Shown piece by piece: positions 1 to 6,390 of a stretch of 17,622 nt of DNA (the first letter of the stretch is position 1; each line of letters opens with the position of its first letter). The notes beneath the pieces were generated by a model. The model was given only the letters and a program-made list of their open reading frames with translations. It was not told where the DNA came from and did no database searches. The DNA is from an uncultured Clostridia bacterium (GTDB lineage: Bacteria > Bacillota > Clostridia > Oscillospirales > Ruminococcaceae): assembly GCA_947176675.1 (NCBI GenBank), contig CAMWRN010000019.1:1-17622 (forward strand). Reading direction: 5' to 3'. Position numbers and translations under genes: made by a program.

Positions 1-50
1 AGTTTATATGAATTAAATTGCAATATTATGATTTTATTTATCTATTCAGC

Positions 51-95
51 CAAAATAAAAGTGCTTCGGTTAATTTGGGAAACACTTTTATTTTG
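51..95 (-). terminator. AT-rich hairpin after the Gfo/Idh gene
   Basis: A perfect 13-bp inverted repeat (51-63 with 83-95, 19-nt loop) lies about 25 nt beyond the stop codon of the oxidoreductase gene on the minus strand. The stem is AT-rich, and its second arm reads CACTTTTATTTTG on the minus strand, so the U-run lies inside the stem. This makes it a plausible but weak intrinsic terminator. Bases 1-50 show nothing else I can name. Confidence 0.45.
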
Positions 96-120
96 CAATA
101 TTCTGTTTGATAACTTGCGT

Positions 121-1095
121 TTATACGGGAAATCCGCCCTCGGCGCGTATTCTATCCATAATCTTCATAACTTGCAGTGTGTCGGACAGCGGATTCAGAA
201 CGCTTTCCTTTCTGCTTTCCGCAAGACACCGCTGCGCCTCCATTATTTCGTATTCATAGCCGTTGCACAGGTGCGGTGTAATGCTTTCCTCCGCAAGCTT
301 TCCGTTTTTGTTGTACAGCCGAACAGTGTCAGTGCAGAAATACCAAGGATCGAAAGCTATCCTGCCTTCCGTACCCACGATAACGGCGCGGTTGTCGTTC
401 TCGATATCGAATCCCGCCACCATGCTTGCATAAGCATTTTCGTACTTCAGAATAACAGCTTCGTCCATGTCAACACCGTGATCGACATTTACGTCCGAAA
501 GCACCTGCTTCGGTTCGTATCCCAGAAAAGCTGTTATCAGCGTCAGTGGATACACGCCTAAGTCAAGCAGCGCTCCGCCGCCTAAGTCTGCGCGGAAAAG
601 CCTGTCCGTGGGGTCGTATTCCACCGGATTGGAAAAATCCGCTCGAACAGCCTTTATTTCTCCGATTTTTCCATCTGCGAACCACTCCTTTGCTTTCAGG
701 AACGATGGCAGACACTTCATCCACATGGCTTCCATGAAAAAGAGATCTTTCCTTTTGGCAATGGCGATCAGTTCCTCAAACTGCGCGGAATCCATGGTAA
801 TACTTTTCTCGCAAAGCACATTCTTGCCGTGTTCAAAGCAAAGCTTCACGTTCTCATAGTGGCAGCTCATTGGGGATGCAACATACACGATATCGATGTC
901 TGGGTCGGCGGCAAGCTCTTCGTAGGAGGAATAAGATTTTTCCGCGCCGTAAAGCTTTCCGAACTCTGTGGCTTTTTCGGCAGACCTTGAAGCGCAGGCG
1001 TACAGCTTTGCGCCGTCGGAAAAGTTCACAGCTTTTGCAAAGGTGTGGGCGATCTTTCCTGTTGCCATTATTCCCCAGTTTACAGTATTTGACAT
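121..1095 (-). CDS. Gfo/Idh/MocA family oxidoreductase
   Basis: A 324-residue NAD(P)-dependent dehydrogenase of the Gfo/Idh/MocA family, probably cytoplasmic and acting on a sugar, inositol or diol substrate that the sequence does not identify. The N-terminal Rossmann fold opens with VNWGIMATGKIA (residues 5-16). The usual EKP motif is near residues 96-98 but reads EKS. The C-terminal domain contains GGGALLDLGVYP (172-183), matching the conserved D-x-G-x-Y-P region of the dihydrodiol dehydrogenase-like branch. I chose the ATG at 1095 because AGGAG lies a few bases upstream and homologues start close to this point. An in-frame ATG at 1158 would add 21 residues unlike the family. It is the last gene of a minus-strand group, 93 nt after the epimerase gene. 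The family is clear; the substrate is unknown. Confidence 0.88.
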   Translation of the reverse strand: MSNTVNWGIMATGKIAHTFAKAVNFSDGAKLYACASRSAEKATEFGKLYGAEKSYSSYEELAADPDIDIVYVASPMSCHYENVKLCFEHGKNVLCEKSITMDSAQFEELIAIAKRKDLFFMEAMWMKCLPSFLKAKEWFADGKIGEIKAVRADFSNPVEYDPTDRLFRADLGGGALLDLGVYPLTLITAFLGYEPKQVLSDVNVDHGVDMDEAVILKYENAYASMVAGFDIENDNRAVIVGTEGRIAFDPWYFCTDTVRLYNKNGKLAEESITPHLCNGYEYEIMEAQRCLAESRKESVLNPLSDTLQVMKIMDRIRAEGGFPV

Positions 1096-1155
1096 AGAAA
1101 AACTCCTTTTCCCAAAATATAAGATGTAAATTAAAATTTGATCAAAATTTCGCCC

Positions 1156-1173
1156 CATATACTCCTGTATATG
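1156..1173. other. Short palindrome between epimerase and Gfo/Idh genes
   Basis: CATATAC-tcct-GTATATG is a perfect 7-bp inverted repeat with a 4-nt loop in the 93-nt gap between the two genes. On the minus strand the loop reads AGGA and the right arm contains an in-frame ATG for the downstream gene. There is no T-run, so it is not an obvious terminator. It could be an mRNA processing or regulatory hairpin, or chance. Confidence 0.25.
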
Positions 1174-1188
1174 AATTTTTCATTCATT

Positions 1189-2094
1189 TTACCTACCACA
1201 CAAGTTTTCGTTTATATACTCAAAATAACTTCTTTTCAGCACTGCATCGGGACTGGTCTTATACCACTCATACTCCTCGCGGATACCCTCTGCAAGCGGC
1301 TTGACATCAGGCATAAGCCTGCGCATACGTGAAACGTCCAGACGATAGTCCATATCGTAAAAGCAGAAATAGTTCCGTGCAAAGTAGTCTTTTGGAGCGA
1401 TTCTGATTTCGGGACTTTTTCCCGCCGCCTCAAAGCAAATCCGCACCCATTCCCCGACAGTGACGGTATCAGGATCTCCAACATTGAAAATACTTTCGGC
1501 GGGTCTGACAGCGTAAAGAATCTCAATAAACCTGCACAGGTCATAAACGTTGAAAAATTGCAGGGGCAAGTCCTCGCGCGGGACATAAACGGGCTGACCC
1601 ATGTCGGCACAGTCGAAAATATATGGAGCACGATAGAGGTTTTCGTACCTGCCGTAAAGATAGGGCGGACGGACTATATAAGCATTTCCCACGTTTTCAA
1701 GCAGGAAATTTTCCGCGTCCAGCTTGTTTGCGCCGTAATCTCCCCATACGGAATTCCTGCCGCATTTTTGTTCTTCGCGGAAAGGCAGTGGAAGCGTTTC
1801 GGGGTAGACCGCTCCCGAGCTTATGAAAATATAACAGCCGAAGTCTCCTATAGCCGTGACCAATTTTTCCGCATCAGCGCGTGTGTATGCCGACACGTCT
1901 ACAACAAGATCGAAAGCTTTGCCTTTAAATCTGGTCCCAATAGCGCATCTGTCGCAAATTATTGGCGTAACGTCCTCAGGCTGTGGGCGGTTTCCTCTGT
2001 TCAGCACGAAAACATTGTCGCCCTTTGCGGCAAAATATTCTGCAGTAAAACGACTGACGAAAACCGTTCCGCCTGTTACAAGAATATTCCTCAC
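1189..2094 (-). CDS. NAD-dependent epimerase/dehydratase (extended SDR)
   Basis: A 301-residue extended short-chain dehydrogenase/reductase, probably a nucleotide-sugar or sugar epimerase/dehydratase/reductase in the cytoplasm. The nucleotide-binding motif is at the extreme N terminus (NILVTGGTVFVSR, residues 3-15), in a TGGTxFxxR form rather than classical TGGTGFIG. A Ser pair lies in FISSGAVYP (90-98), and the catalytic YxxxK is Y120-G-A-N-K124. Start choice: GTG at 2094-2092 overlaps the TGA of the upstream gene (GTGA), which indicates translational coupling, and the Rossmann strand begins immediately after it. An in-frame ATG farther upstream would run deep into the preceding gene. The C-terminal half varies in this family, so the exact reaction cannot be assigned. 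The Gfo/Idh gene that follows suggests a shared sugar-modifying role (inference). Confidence 0.85.
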   Translation of the reverse strand: MRNILVTGGTVFVSRFTAEYFAAKGDNVFVLNRGNRPQPEDVTPIICDRCAIGTRFKGKAFDLVVDVSAYTRADAEKLVTAIGDFGCYIFISSGAVYPETLPLPFREEQKCGRNSVWGDYGANKLDAENFLLENVGNAYIVRPPYLYGRYENLYRAPYIFDCADMGQPVYVPREDLPLQFFNVYDLCRFIEILYAVRPAESIFNVGDPDTVTVGEWVRICFEAAGKSPEIRIAPKDYFARNYFCFYDMDYRLDVSRMRRLMPDVKPLAEGIREEYEWYKTSPDAVLKRSYFEYINENLCGR

Positions 2095-2441
2095 TGCGAT
2101 TTGCCCTCTTTCCTCTCCCATGGATTTTCCTCGGGCGGCTTGCTCCATATCCCTAAATCGGGGGACAGCATTTTATGCTCTTTCAGCCAGACTCGAACCT
2201 GCTCCTCCACCCAATCGCAGGCGGCATGGTAGCCATCGCGGGTGATGTCAAACTCGGCTTCGGTCACAAGCTCCGATTTATCGAAGCAGTTTATGCCGTA
2301 CCATATCTGGGCAAGCAGCTTTTCTTTCGGAGTGAAGCGGAAATTGAAGTCGTCCTGCTTAGTTCCGCGCTTGTTTCCGCTGTATTTCCCGCCCATTTCA
2401 AAGTATTCGAATTCGGGTATCCGAAACGCTTTTTCCGCCAT
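2091..2441 (-). CDS. Conserved-looking small soluble protein, unknown function
   Basis: A 116-residue protein I do not recognise. It begins MAEKAFRIPEFEYFEMGGKY and is hydrophilic and acidic/aromatic, with a Trp-rich C-terminal half (DWVEEQVRVWLKEHKM, then a Pro/Trp-rich tail). It has no signal peptide, membrane segment or familiar catalytic motif. The ATG at 2441 has GAGG about 9 nt upstream. An in-frame ATG at 2471 exists, but it lies only a few bases from the -10 box of the likely promoter. This is the first gene of the minus-strand operon, and its TGA overlaps the GTG of the epimerase gene by 4 nt, so the two are probably translated together. It could be a small partner of the epimerase, but no function is visible. 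Confidence 0.75.
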   Translation of the reverse strand: MAEKAFRIPEFEYFEMGGKYSGNKRGTKQDDFNFRFTPKEKLLAQIWYGINCFDKSELVTEAEFDITRDGYHAACDWVEEQVRVWLKEHKMLSPDLGIWSKPPEENPWERKEGKSQ

Positions 2442-2471
2442 AAGATCATTCCTCACATAGTTATTGTACAA

Positions 2472-2500
2472 ATTATACCATATTTTTGCGGATAATTCAA
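2472..2500 (-). promoter_or_regulatory. Promoter of the epimerase/oxidoreductase operon
   Basis: On the minus strand TTGAAT (2500-2495) and TATAAT (2477-2472) are separated by 17 nt, with TGG directly before the -10 (extended -10). The expected transcript start is about 25 nt before the ATG at 2441, leaving just enough leader for the ribosome binding site. Confidence 0.75.
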
Positions 2501-2558
2501 GTGCCGTAAACTATCTCTTATTAGTCAGAAAAAAAGTAAAAATATTTTTCAAAAACTA

Positions 2559-2587
2559 TTGACAAGCTCAAAAAAAAATGGTATAAT
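2559..2587 (+). promoter_or_regulatory. Consensus promoter of tRNA-Ser
   Basis: TTGACA (2559-2564), a 17-nt spacer, and TATAAT (2582-2587) preceded by TGG form a full consensus sigma-A promoter with an extended -10. Transcription should start near 2594, about 10 nt before the tRNA 5' end. It diverges from the minus-strand promoter at 2472-2500. Confidence 0.9.
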
Positions 2588-2603
2588 AACAAAGTTGAAA
2601 TTC

Positions 2604-2696
2604 GGAGAAGTCGCCTAGCCCGGTTTATGGCGCACGACTGGAACTCGTGTATGGGTTAATAGCTCATCGAGGGTTCGAATCCCTCCTTCTCCGCCA
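2604..2696 (+). tRNA. tRNA-Ser (anticodon GGA)
   Basis: A complete class II tRNA read by eye. The acceptor stem GGAGAAG (2604-2610) pairs with CTTCTCC (2686-2692). The D arm has GCC/GGC. The anticodon stem CACGA/TCGTG encloses loop CTGGAAC, giving anticodon GGA at 2640-2642. A long variable arm (TGGG paired with CTCA around 2651-2665) is typical of serine tRNAs. The T arm is GAGGG-TTCGAAT-CCCTC. Discriminator G is followed by an encoded CCA. It is transcribed alone from the promoter at 2559-2587 and decodes UCC/UCU serine codons. Confidence 0.96.
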
Positions 2697-2717
2697 CCAC
2701 GGAGTCCGTGGAACTGG

Positions 2718-2753
2718 AAAGGTTTCTGTAGAGATACAGGAACCTTTTTTTAT
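2718..2753 (+). terminator. Intrinsic terminator of tRNA-Ser
   Basis: GGTTTCTGTA (2721-2730) pairs with TACAGGAACC (2735-2744) through a GAGA tetraloop with one G-U pair. Flanking AAA/TTT extends the stem, and a run of seven T follows. It lies just downstream of the tRNA CCA end. Confidence 0.9.
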
Positions 2754-2837
2754 TCTTTGTTACATAAAATTCGGGGAGATTTTCAAAAGTATTTTTTTAT
2801 CGTATTTGGCATTTCGAACGGCTTTTCCTATAAACTA

Positions 2838-2871
2838 AGGCGCGGAACTTAAATTCCGCGCCTGTTTTTAT
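2838..2871. terminator. Terminator at the end of the transporter operon, possibly bidirectional
   Basis: AGGCGCGGAA (2838-2847) and TTCCGCGCCT (2854-2863) form a perfect 10-bp GC-rich stem with a 6-nt loop, 14 nt past the stop codon of the solute-binding protein on the minus strand. The T-rich side (GTTTTTATTTTG) favours plus-strand termination, as a backstop for tRNA transcription. The minus-strand exit is only moderately T-rich. It probably stops transcription from both sides. Confidence 0.75.
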
Positions 2872-2877
2872 TTTGTT

Positions 2878-5256
2878 TTATCTGCTTTCGGCAAGGTAGT
2901 TGGAAACGCGGTTTTGGATTATTTCCGCAACTTCCTTGGAGGTTTTCTGTCCCTCAAAGAAAGCCGACGCTTCCTCATTGATGATGTTACTTACCTGTTC
3001 ATCGTTACGGCTGATATTTTCGGTGCTGTTGATGAAGTCGATGATTTTCTGATTGTCCTCATCGGTATTTACACCGATATTTATAGATTCGCTGCCGTTC
3101 CAGTAAGTGTTGTCGTAGTATTCCTTTTTGCCGTCCGCATCCTCCCAGTAAGGTCTTTCCTTGGCGGCTTCAGCAAGCTTTTCAAGAGAAGATTTCTTTA
3201 TGGGGAACTGGTAGCTGTTGTTGGTGGTATACAAATCCTGATACTCGTCAGAAAGGAAATATTTTACAAAGTTCCATGCTCCGTCGGGATTTGAAGCTTT
3301 TGAAGTGATAGCTATTTCAGTGTAAGCATTGAACACAGCGCCGTTGCCCGCAGCTCCGGGGAAACCCTTGAAGGTTATAGGTTCGCCGAATGCGCCCTGT
3401 TCCAGTTCGCGTATATCGCCGAAGCGGTTGAGGTAGAAAGAGTTAAGCAGCGTTCTTCCCTCGCGGTATGCGCTCTGCTGTTCATTCCAATAGTTCTCGT
3501 CGGAATAAATCTCATTATAGTCAATCTCCTTGGGGAAACGTGTGGAAAATTCCATAAGCTTTATAAAATCTTCGGAATCAAATCTGCATTCGCCGGTATC
3601 CCTGTTGATAAAGTTTTCTGAGCAAACGCTTACCATGATCGAGAAGAAATCGCTTCTGCTGATCTCGTCTCCCATAAGAGATTTGTCGGGATTCGCATCA
3701 GCAAACGCAATGAACTCGTCAACCGTCCAGCCGGATGTATCTCCCACCATGGAGGACTTGCCCACAAGAGTACTTATGTTGAAATTGGAAATAAGTTCGT
3801 AAAGCTTGCCGTTTGTCTCATACGCCTTGAATACGCCCTCGATATAGTCGGAGCGGTTTATGGTCTCGTCATTGTCCATAAACTCGTAGAGGTCCGCAAG
3901 GAGTCCTTTGGAGATGTAGCTGTCAATGGGCATATTGCTGTTAAGTACGATGATGTCAGGGAGATTTCCCGCGATCATATCATTATTGAGCTTGGTAATG
4001 GCGTCATTGTAGCCGTTTGTTGCATAGTCCTCATAGGAAGTAAGCTCGATCTCATATTCGGGGTTGTTTTTGTTGAACTCAACGATCTGACGCTTTATTC
4101 CCACATCAAGATAGAGAGCGTAAAGTTTGATAAGCTTCTTGTCGGGAAGTGTGGAAGGGTCTACTTCGGTAAGGATATTGATAATCTGATCGTTATTTGA
4201 CCAGCTGTAGCCTCCGCCGCCGTTGTACTCGTAATTATATGTGACGCAAAGGATCCTGCCGTCCTGAAGCACAGTGGTGCAGCTGCTGTTCATTGCGGTG
4301 TTGTCAAATCCAGATTTGAGCCAGTCGATAATGGTCTCGGTGCTTTCAGTCTCGATATCGTAACCGAAAAGTCCCGAATCGCGGGAAATGAGCAGATCAT
4401 ACTTATCGGTACCGCTCATTAAGCTTCCGTTCTGACTGAACGGATACTCCGCGCCCAGCTTTTTAGCCGCCGCGTTTATCTCGTATATTTTCGTCTCTGA
4501 GGTGTAGTTGTCACCGTCCATGCGGCTGGTGGTTATTGTTGTAACAATACGTCCGTCACCTGTTTTGGTGAGATTTCCCATCCATGAGTTGTCTGAGCTG
4601 TTTTCGTTCTTTACAGTATACTGGAATTTTCCGCTCTCGTCGAGAACAGCGATCGCATCGTTGCAACTCATATAGAGGAAACCGTCGTCACCGGCAACAA
4701 AATTATTTATATAGAAATAATCGTTGCCCGTCTCTTTCTTGACAGTATCCTGCACGTTGTTGAGGTCATTCTCGCTTATAAGCTTTCCGTCGCTTCCGTA
4801 CTTGACAAGATACCACGCTTCCTTGGACTCTCCTGTAGTCTCGTTCCAGGAATAGCTGCTCTCAACGGAAATAAGATTTCCGCTGCTGTCCACCGTCATG
4901 GAAGAGATATACCTGTGCTCGGTATTGTCGCTGCCGTCATCTTTGGCAAGAACAATCTCGTTTTCAAGAGTTCCGTCAAGACCCAGTATCTGCATTTTCG
5001 TCTCACTGGTATAAGTGACATTATCACCCTCGCCCTCCTGAGTGGATTTGTCGCCGATAATAAATATCTTTTCGTTTGCGTAAAGAAGGTTGTTTATGTA
5101 GTCCAGACCTCCGGGAAGCTCAATCTTTTCAGCCGAAAATATATGCTCCTTCGATGCTATCACCGATTTTCCCGCCTTGCCTCCGCAGGAGGAAAAACCT
5201 AACGTCATTGCCGCAGCCATTGCAGCTGCAGCGATCCTCAATACTGTTTTCTTCAT
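2878..5256 (-). CDS. Large lipoprotein: beta-propeller-like region fused to an ABC solute-binding domain
   Basis: A 792-residue predicted exported lipoprotein. The signal peptide runs from residue 1 to about 23 (MKKTVLRIAAAAMAAAMTLG) with a candidate lipobox ending at Cys24 (FSSC; Phe at -3 is atypical). Residues about 40-370 are a beta-rich stretch of repeated short units such as VDSSGNLIS, KYGSDGKLI, DDGFLYMS, LDESGKFQ and GDGRIVTT, resembling blades of a propeller. Residues about 374-792 match family 1 extracellular solute-binding proteins: a lobe I start (KLIKLYALYLDVGIKRQIVEF), the IAGNLPDIIVLNS segment, a hinge region, and a late GAWNFVKYFLSDE segment. Most family members have about 400-550 residues, so the length reflects the extra N-terminal module. 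It is the last gene of a five-gene operon whose permeases are its natural partners. The ligand is unknown, probably a carbohydrate. Confidence 0.88.
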   Translation of the reverse strand: MKKTVLRIAAAAMAAAMTLGFSSCGGKAGKSVIASKEHIFSAEKIELPGGLDYINNLLYANEKIFIIGDKSTQEGEGDNVTYTSETKMQILGLDGTLENEIVLAKDDGSDNTEHRYISSMTVDSSGNLISVESSYSWNETTGESKEAWYLVKYGSDGKLISENDLNNVQDTVKKETGNDYFYINNFVAGDDGFLYMSCNDAIAVLDESGKFQYTVKNENSSDNSWMGNLTKTGDGRIVTTITTSRMDGDNYTSETKIYEINAAAKKLGAEYPFSQNGSLMSGTDKYDLLISRDSGLFGYDIETESTETIIDWLKSGFDNTAMNSSCTTVLQDGRILCVTYNYEYNGGGGYSWSNNDQIINILTEVDPSTLPDKKLIKLYALYLDVGIKRQIVEFNKNNPEYEIELTSYEDYATNGYNDAITKLNNDMIAGNLPDIIVLNSNMPIDSYISKGLLADLYEFMDNDETINRSDYIEGVFKAYETNGKLYELISNFNISTLVGKSSMVGDTSGWTVDEFIAFADANPDKSLMGDEISRSDFFSIMVSVCSENFINRDTGECRFDSEDFIKLMEFSTRFPKEIDYNEIYSDENYWNEQQSAYREGRTLLNSFYLNRFGDIRELEQGAFGEPITFKGFPGAAGNGAVFNAYTEIAITSKASNPDGAWNFVKYFLSDEYQDLYTTNNSYQFPIKKSSLEKLAEAAKERPYWEDADGKKEYYDNTYWNGSESINIGVNTDEDNQKIIDFINSTENISRNDEQVSNIINEEASAFFEGQKTSKEVAEIIQNRVSNYLAESR

Positions 5257-5292
5257 TCAGTAACCATTCCTTTCTTTCCCGTAAGAGTTTTC

Positions 5293-6378
5293 CTACGGTA
5301 TCAATGTCGGATCAGTTTTCTCACTTTTCCTCTGAGCGAATCTGCTCCGCAATCTATCTGAAACGCGTTTCACCGCGTCTATTGCTTTTCCGGCAAGCTT
5401 CTTTCTGTTCTTTATCAGCAGCCGCACAAAATACAGTACCGTGACCGTGGGAAACACAATGAACAGTATCTGTAACGCCAGCAGCAGTGCGGATTTGTCT
5501 TCCGTAATCCTTGCAGCGTTTTCCCAGAATGGATAGACAACCGCGCCATCCACAACGGAACGCATACCGAAATCGGCTATTATCTCGAACCGCTTTTTCA
5601 GACTGTATCGGGTAGAATTTTCCACAACGCGCTTTTCGGTATCCTCTTCCTGAATAGACAGGGCTTCGGTAACGATCTGCTTTCCCTGCCCAGTTACCTT
5701 ATTGGGCAGACACGCTTCGTAGCAGGTGAAAACGGCTTCTCCGCCGCCCATAAGGCTGTATCCCTCATAAGGCATGAATATCCGCGGACTTATTCCGTAC
5801 ACCTTTTCGACGTCCGAATTATCGCTCTGCTTGAAAACTCCGGATATTATATAGTACGTTCCGCCTACTCTCACAGGCTTTCCCGCCACATTTGAAGAAC
5901 CGTAAAGCTGCCAAGCCAGTACTTCGTCTATCAGGACTCTGTCGTGCATTAAGTCGTCATCGGAATAATAGTATCCCGAAATTATTTCAAGGGGGTGGAA
6001 CAGGAAAAAATCTCCTCCAGTAGCTATAAGGTTCGCTTCAGCCGAAGCTCTGTCGGATGAGACGGAAGCTTTTAGCTGAGACGTCGAAAATGCGTCCGCC
6101 CAGACTCTCGCGCCCTCTCTTTCGGAGGCAATTGAGGCTTCCGTAAGCTTTTTCTCAACGTTTACCCTCGCCATGAAAATGCTGTTTATATCCATAGCCG
6201 AAGCTGCTCCCGAAAAAACGCTTACCTGAGCGTACGGCATATCTCCCCCTGCCCATCGTTCAACCGCCCGCTGATCCGGCAGAGAACTTCCGACAGCCGC
6301 CGCAATGACAGAGATCACCGCAAATATCAGAAGCGACGCAGCGTTTAGTATGCCGAGAACTAAATATTTGGGTTTCAT
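5293..6378 (-). CDS. MacB periplasmic-core-like membrane protein lacking the FtsX permease domain
   Basis: A 361-residue protein with one hydrophobic segment at each end (about 6-30 and 298-320) and a large extracytoplasmic domain between them. That domain recalls the MacB periplasmic core (MacB_PCD): HPLEIISGYYYSDDDLMHDRVLIDE, then VRVGGTYYIISGVFKQ. The C-terminal tail of about 40 residues is strongly basic and should be cytoplasmic. Full MacB/FtsX-type permeases have one TM, the core domain and then three TMs, often with an ATPase domain; here only one TM follows the core. The ATG at 6378 has GGAGG 5 nt upstream. It lies 12 nt after the membrane-fusion adaptor gene, the usual partner of MacB, which supports the assignment. 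It could not be a transporter by itself; a scaffold or docking role is inference. Confidence 0.68.
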   Translation of the reverse strand: MKPKYLVLGILNAASLLIFAVISVIAAAVGSSLPDQRAVERWAGGDMPYAQVSVFSGAASAMDINSIFMARVNVEKKLTEASIASEREGARVWADAFSTSQLKASVSSDRASAEANLIATGGDFFLFHPLEIISGYYYSDDDLMHDRVLIDEVLAWQLYGSSNVAGKPVRVGGTYYIISGVFKQSDNSDVEKVYGISPRIFMPYEGYSLMGGGEAVFTCYEACLPNKVTGQGKQIVTEALSIQEEDTEKRVVENSTRYSLKKRFEIIADFGMRSVVDGAVVYPFWENAARITEDKSALLLALQILFIVFPTVTVLYFVRLLIKNRKKLAGKAIDAVKRVSDRLRSRFAQRKSEKTDPTLIP

Positions 6379-6390
6379 AGCAGCCTCCAA

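Noticed and set aside
18..106. Near-repeat TTGCAATATTaTG / TTGCAATATTcTG at 18-30 and 93-105
   Set aside because: It is short, AT-rich and without other context, so likely chance.
1558..2245. Plus-strand open frames opposite the epimerase gene
   Set aside because: They show no motif or start signal and lie antisense to a clear SDR gene.
2696..2712. Small CCACG/CGTGG hairpin right after the tRNA as the tRNA terminator
   Set aside because: The stem is short and has no T-run; the better terminator is at 2718-2753.
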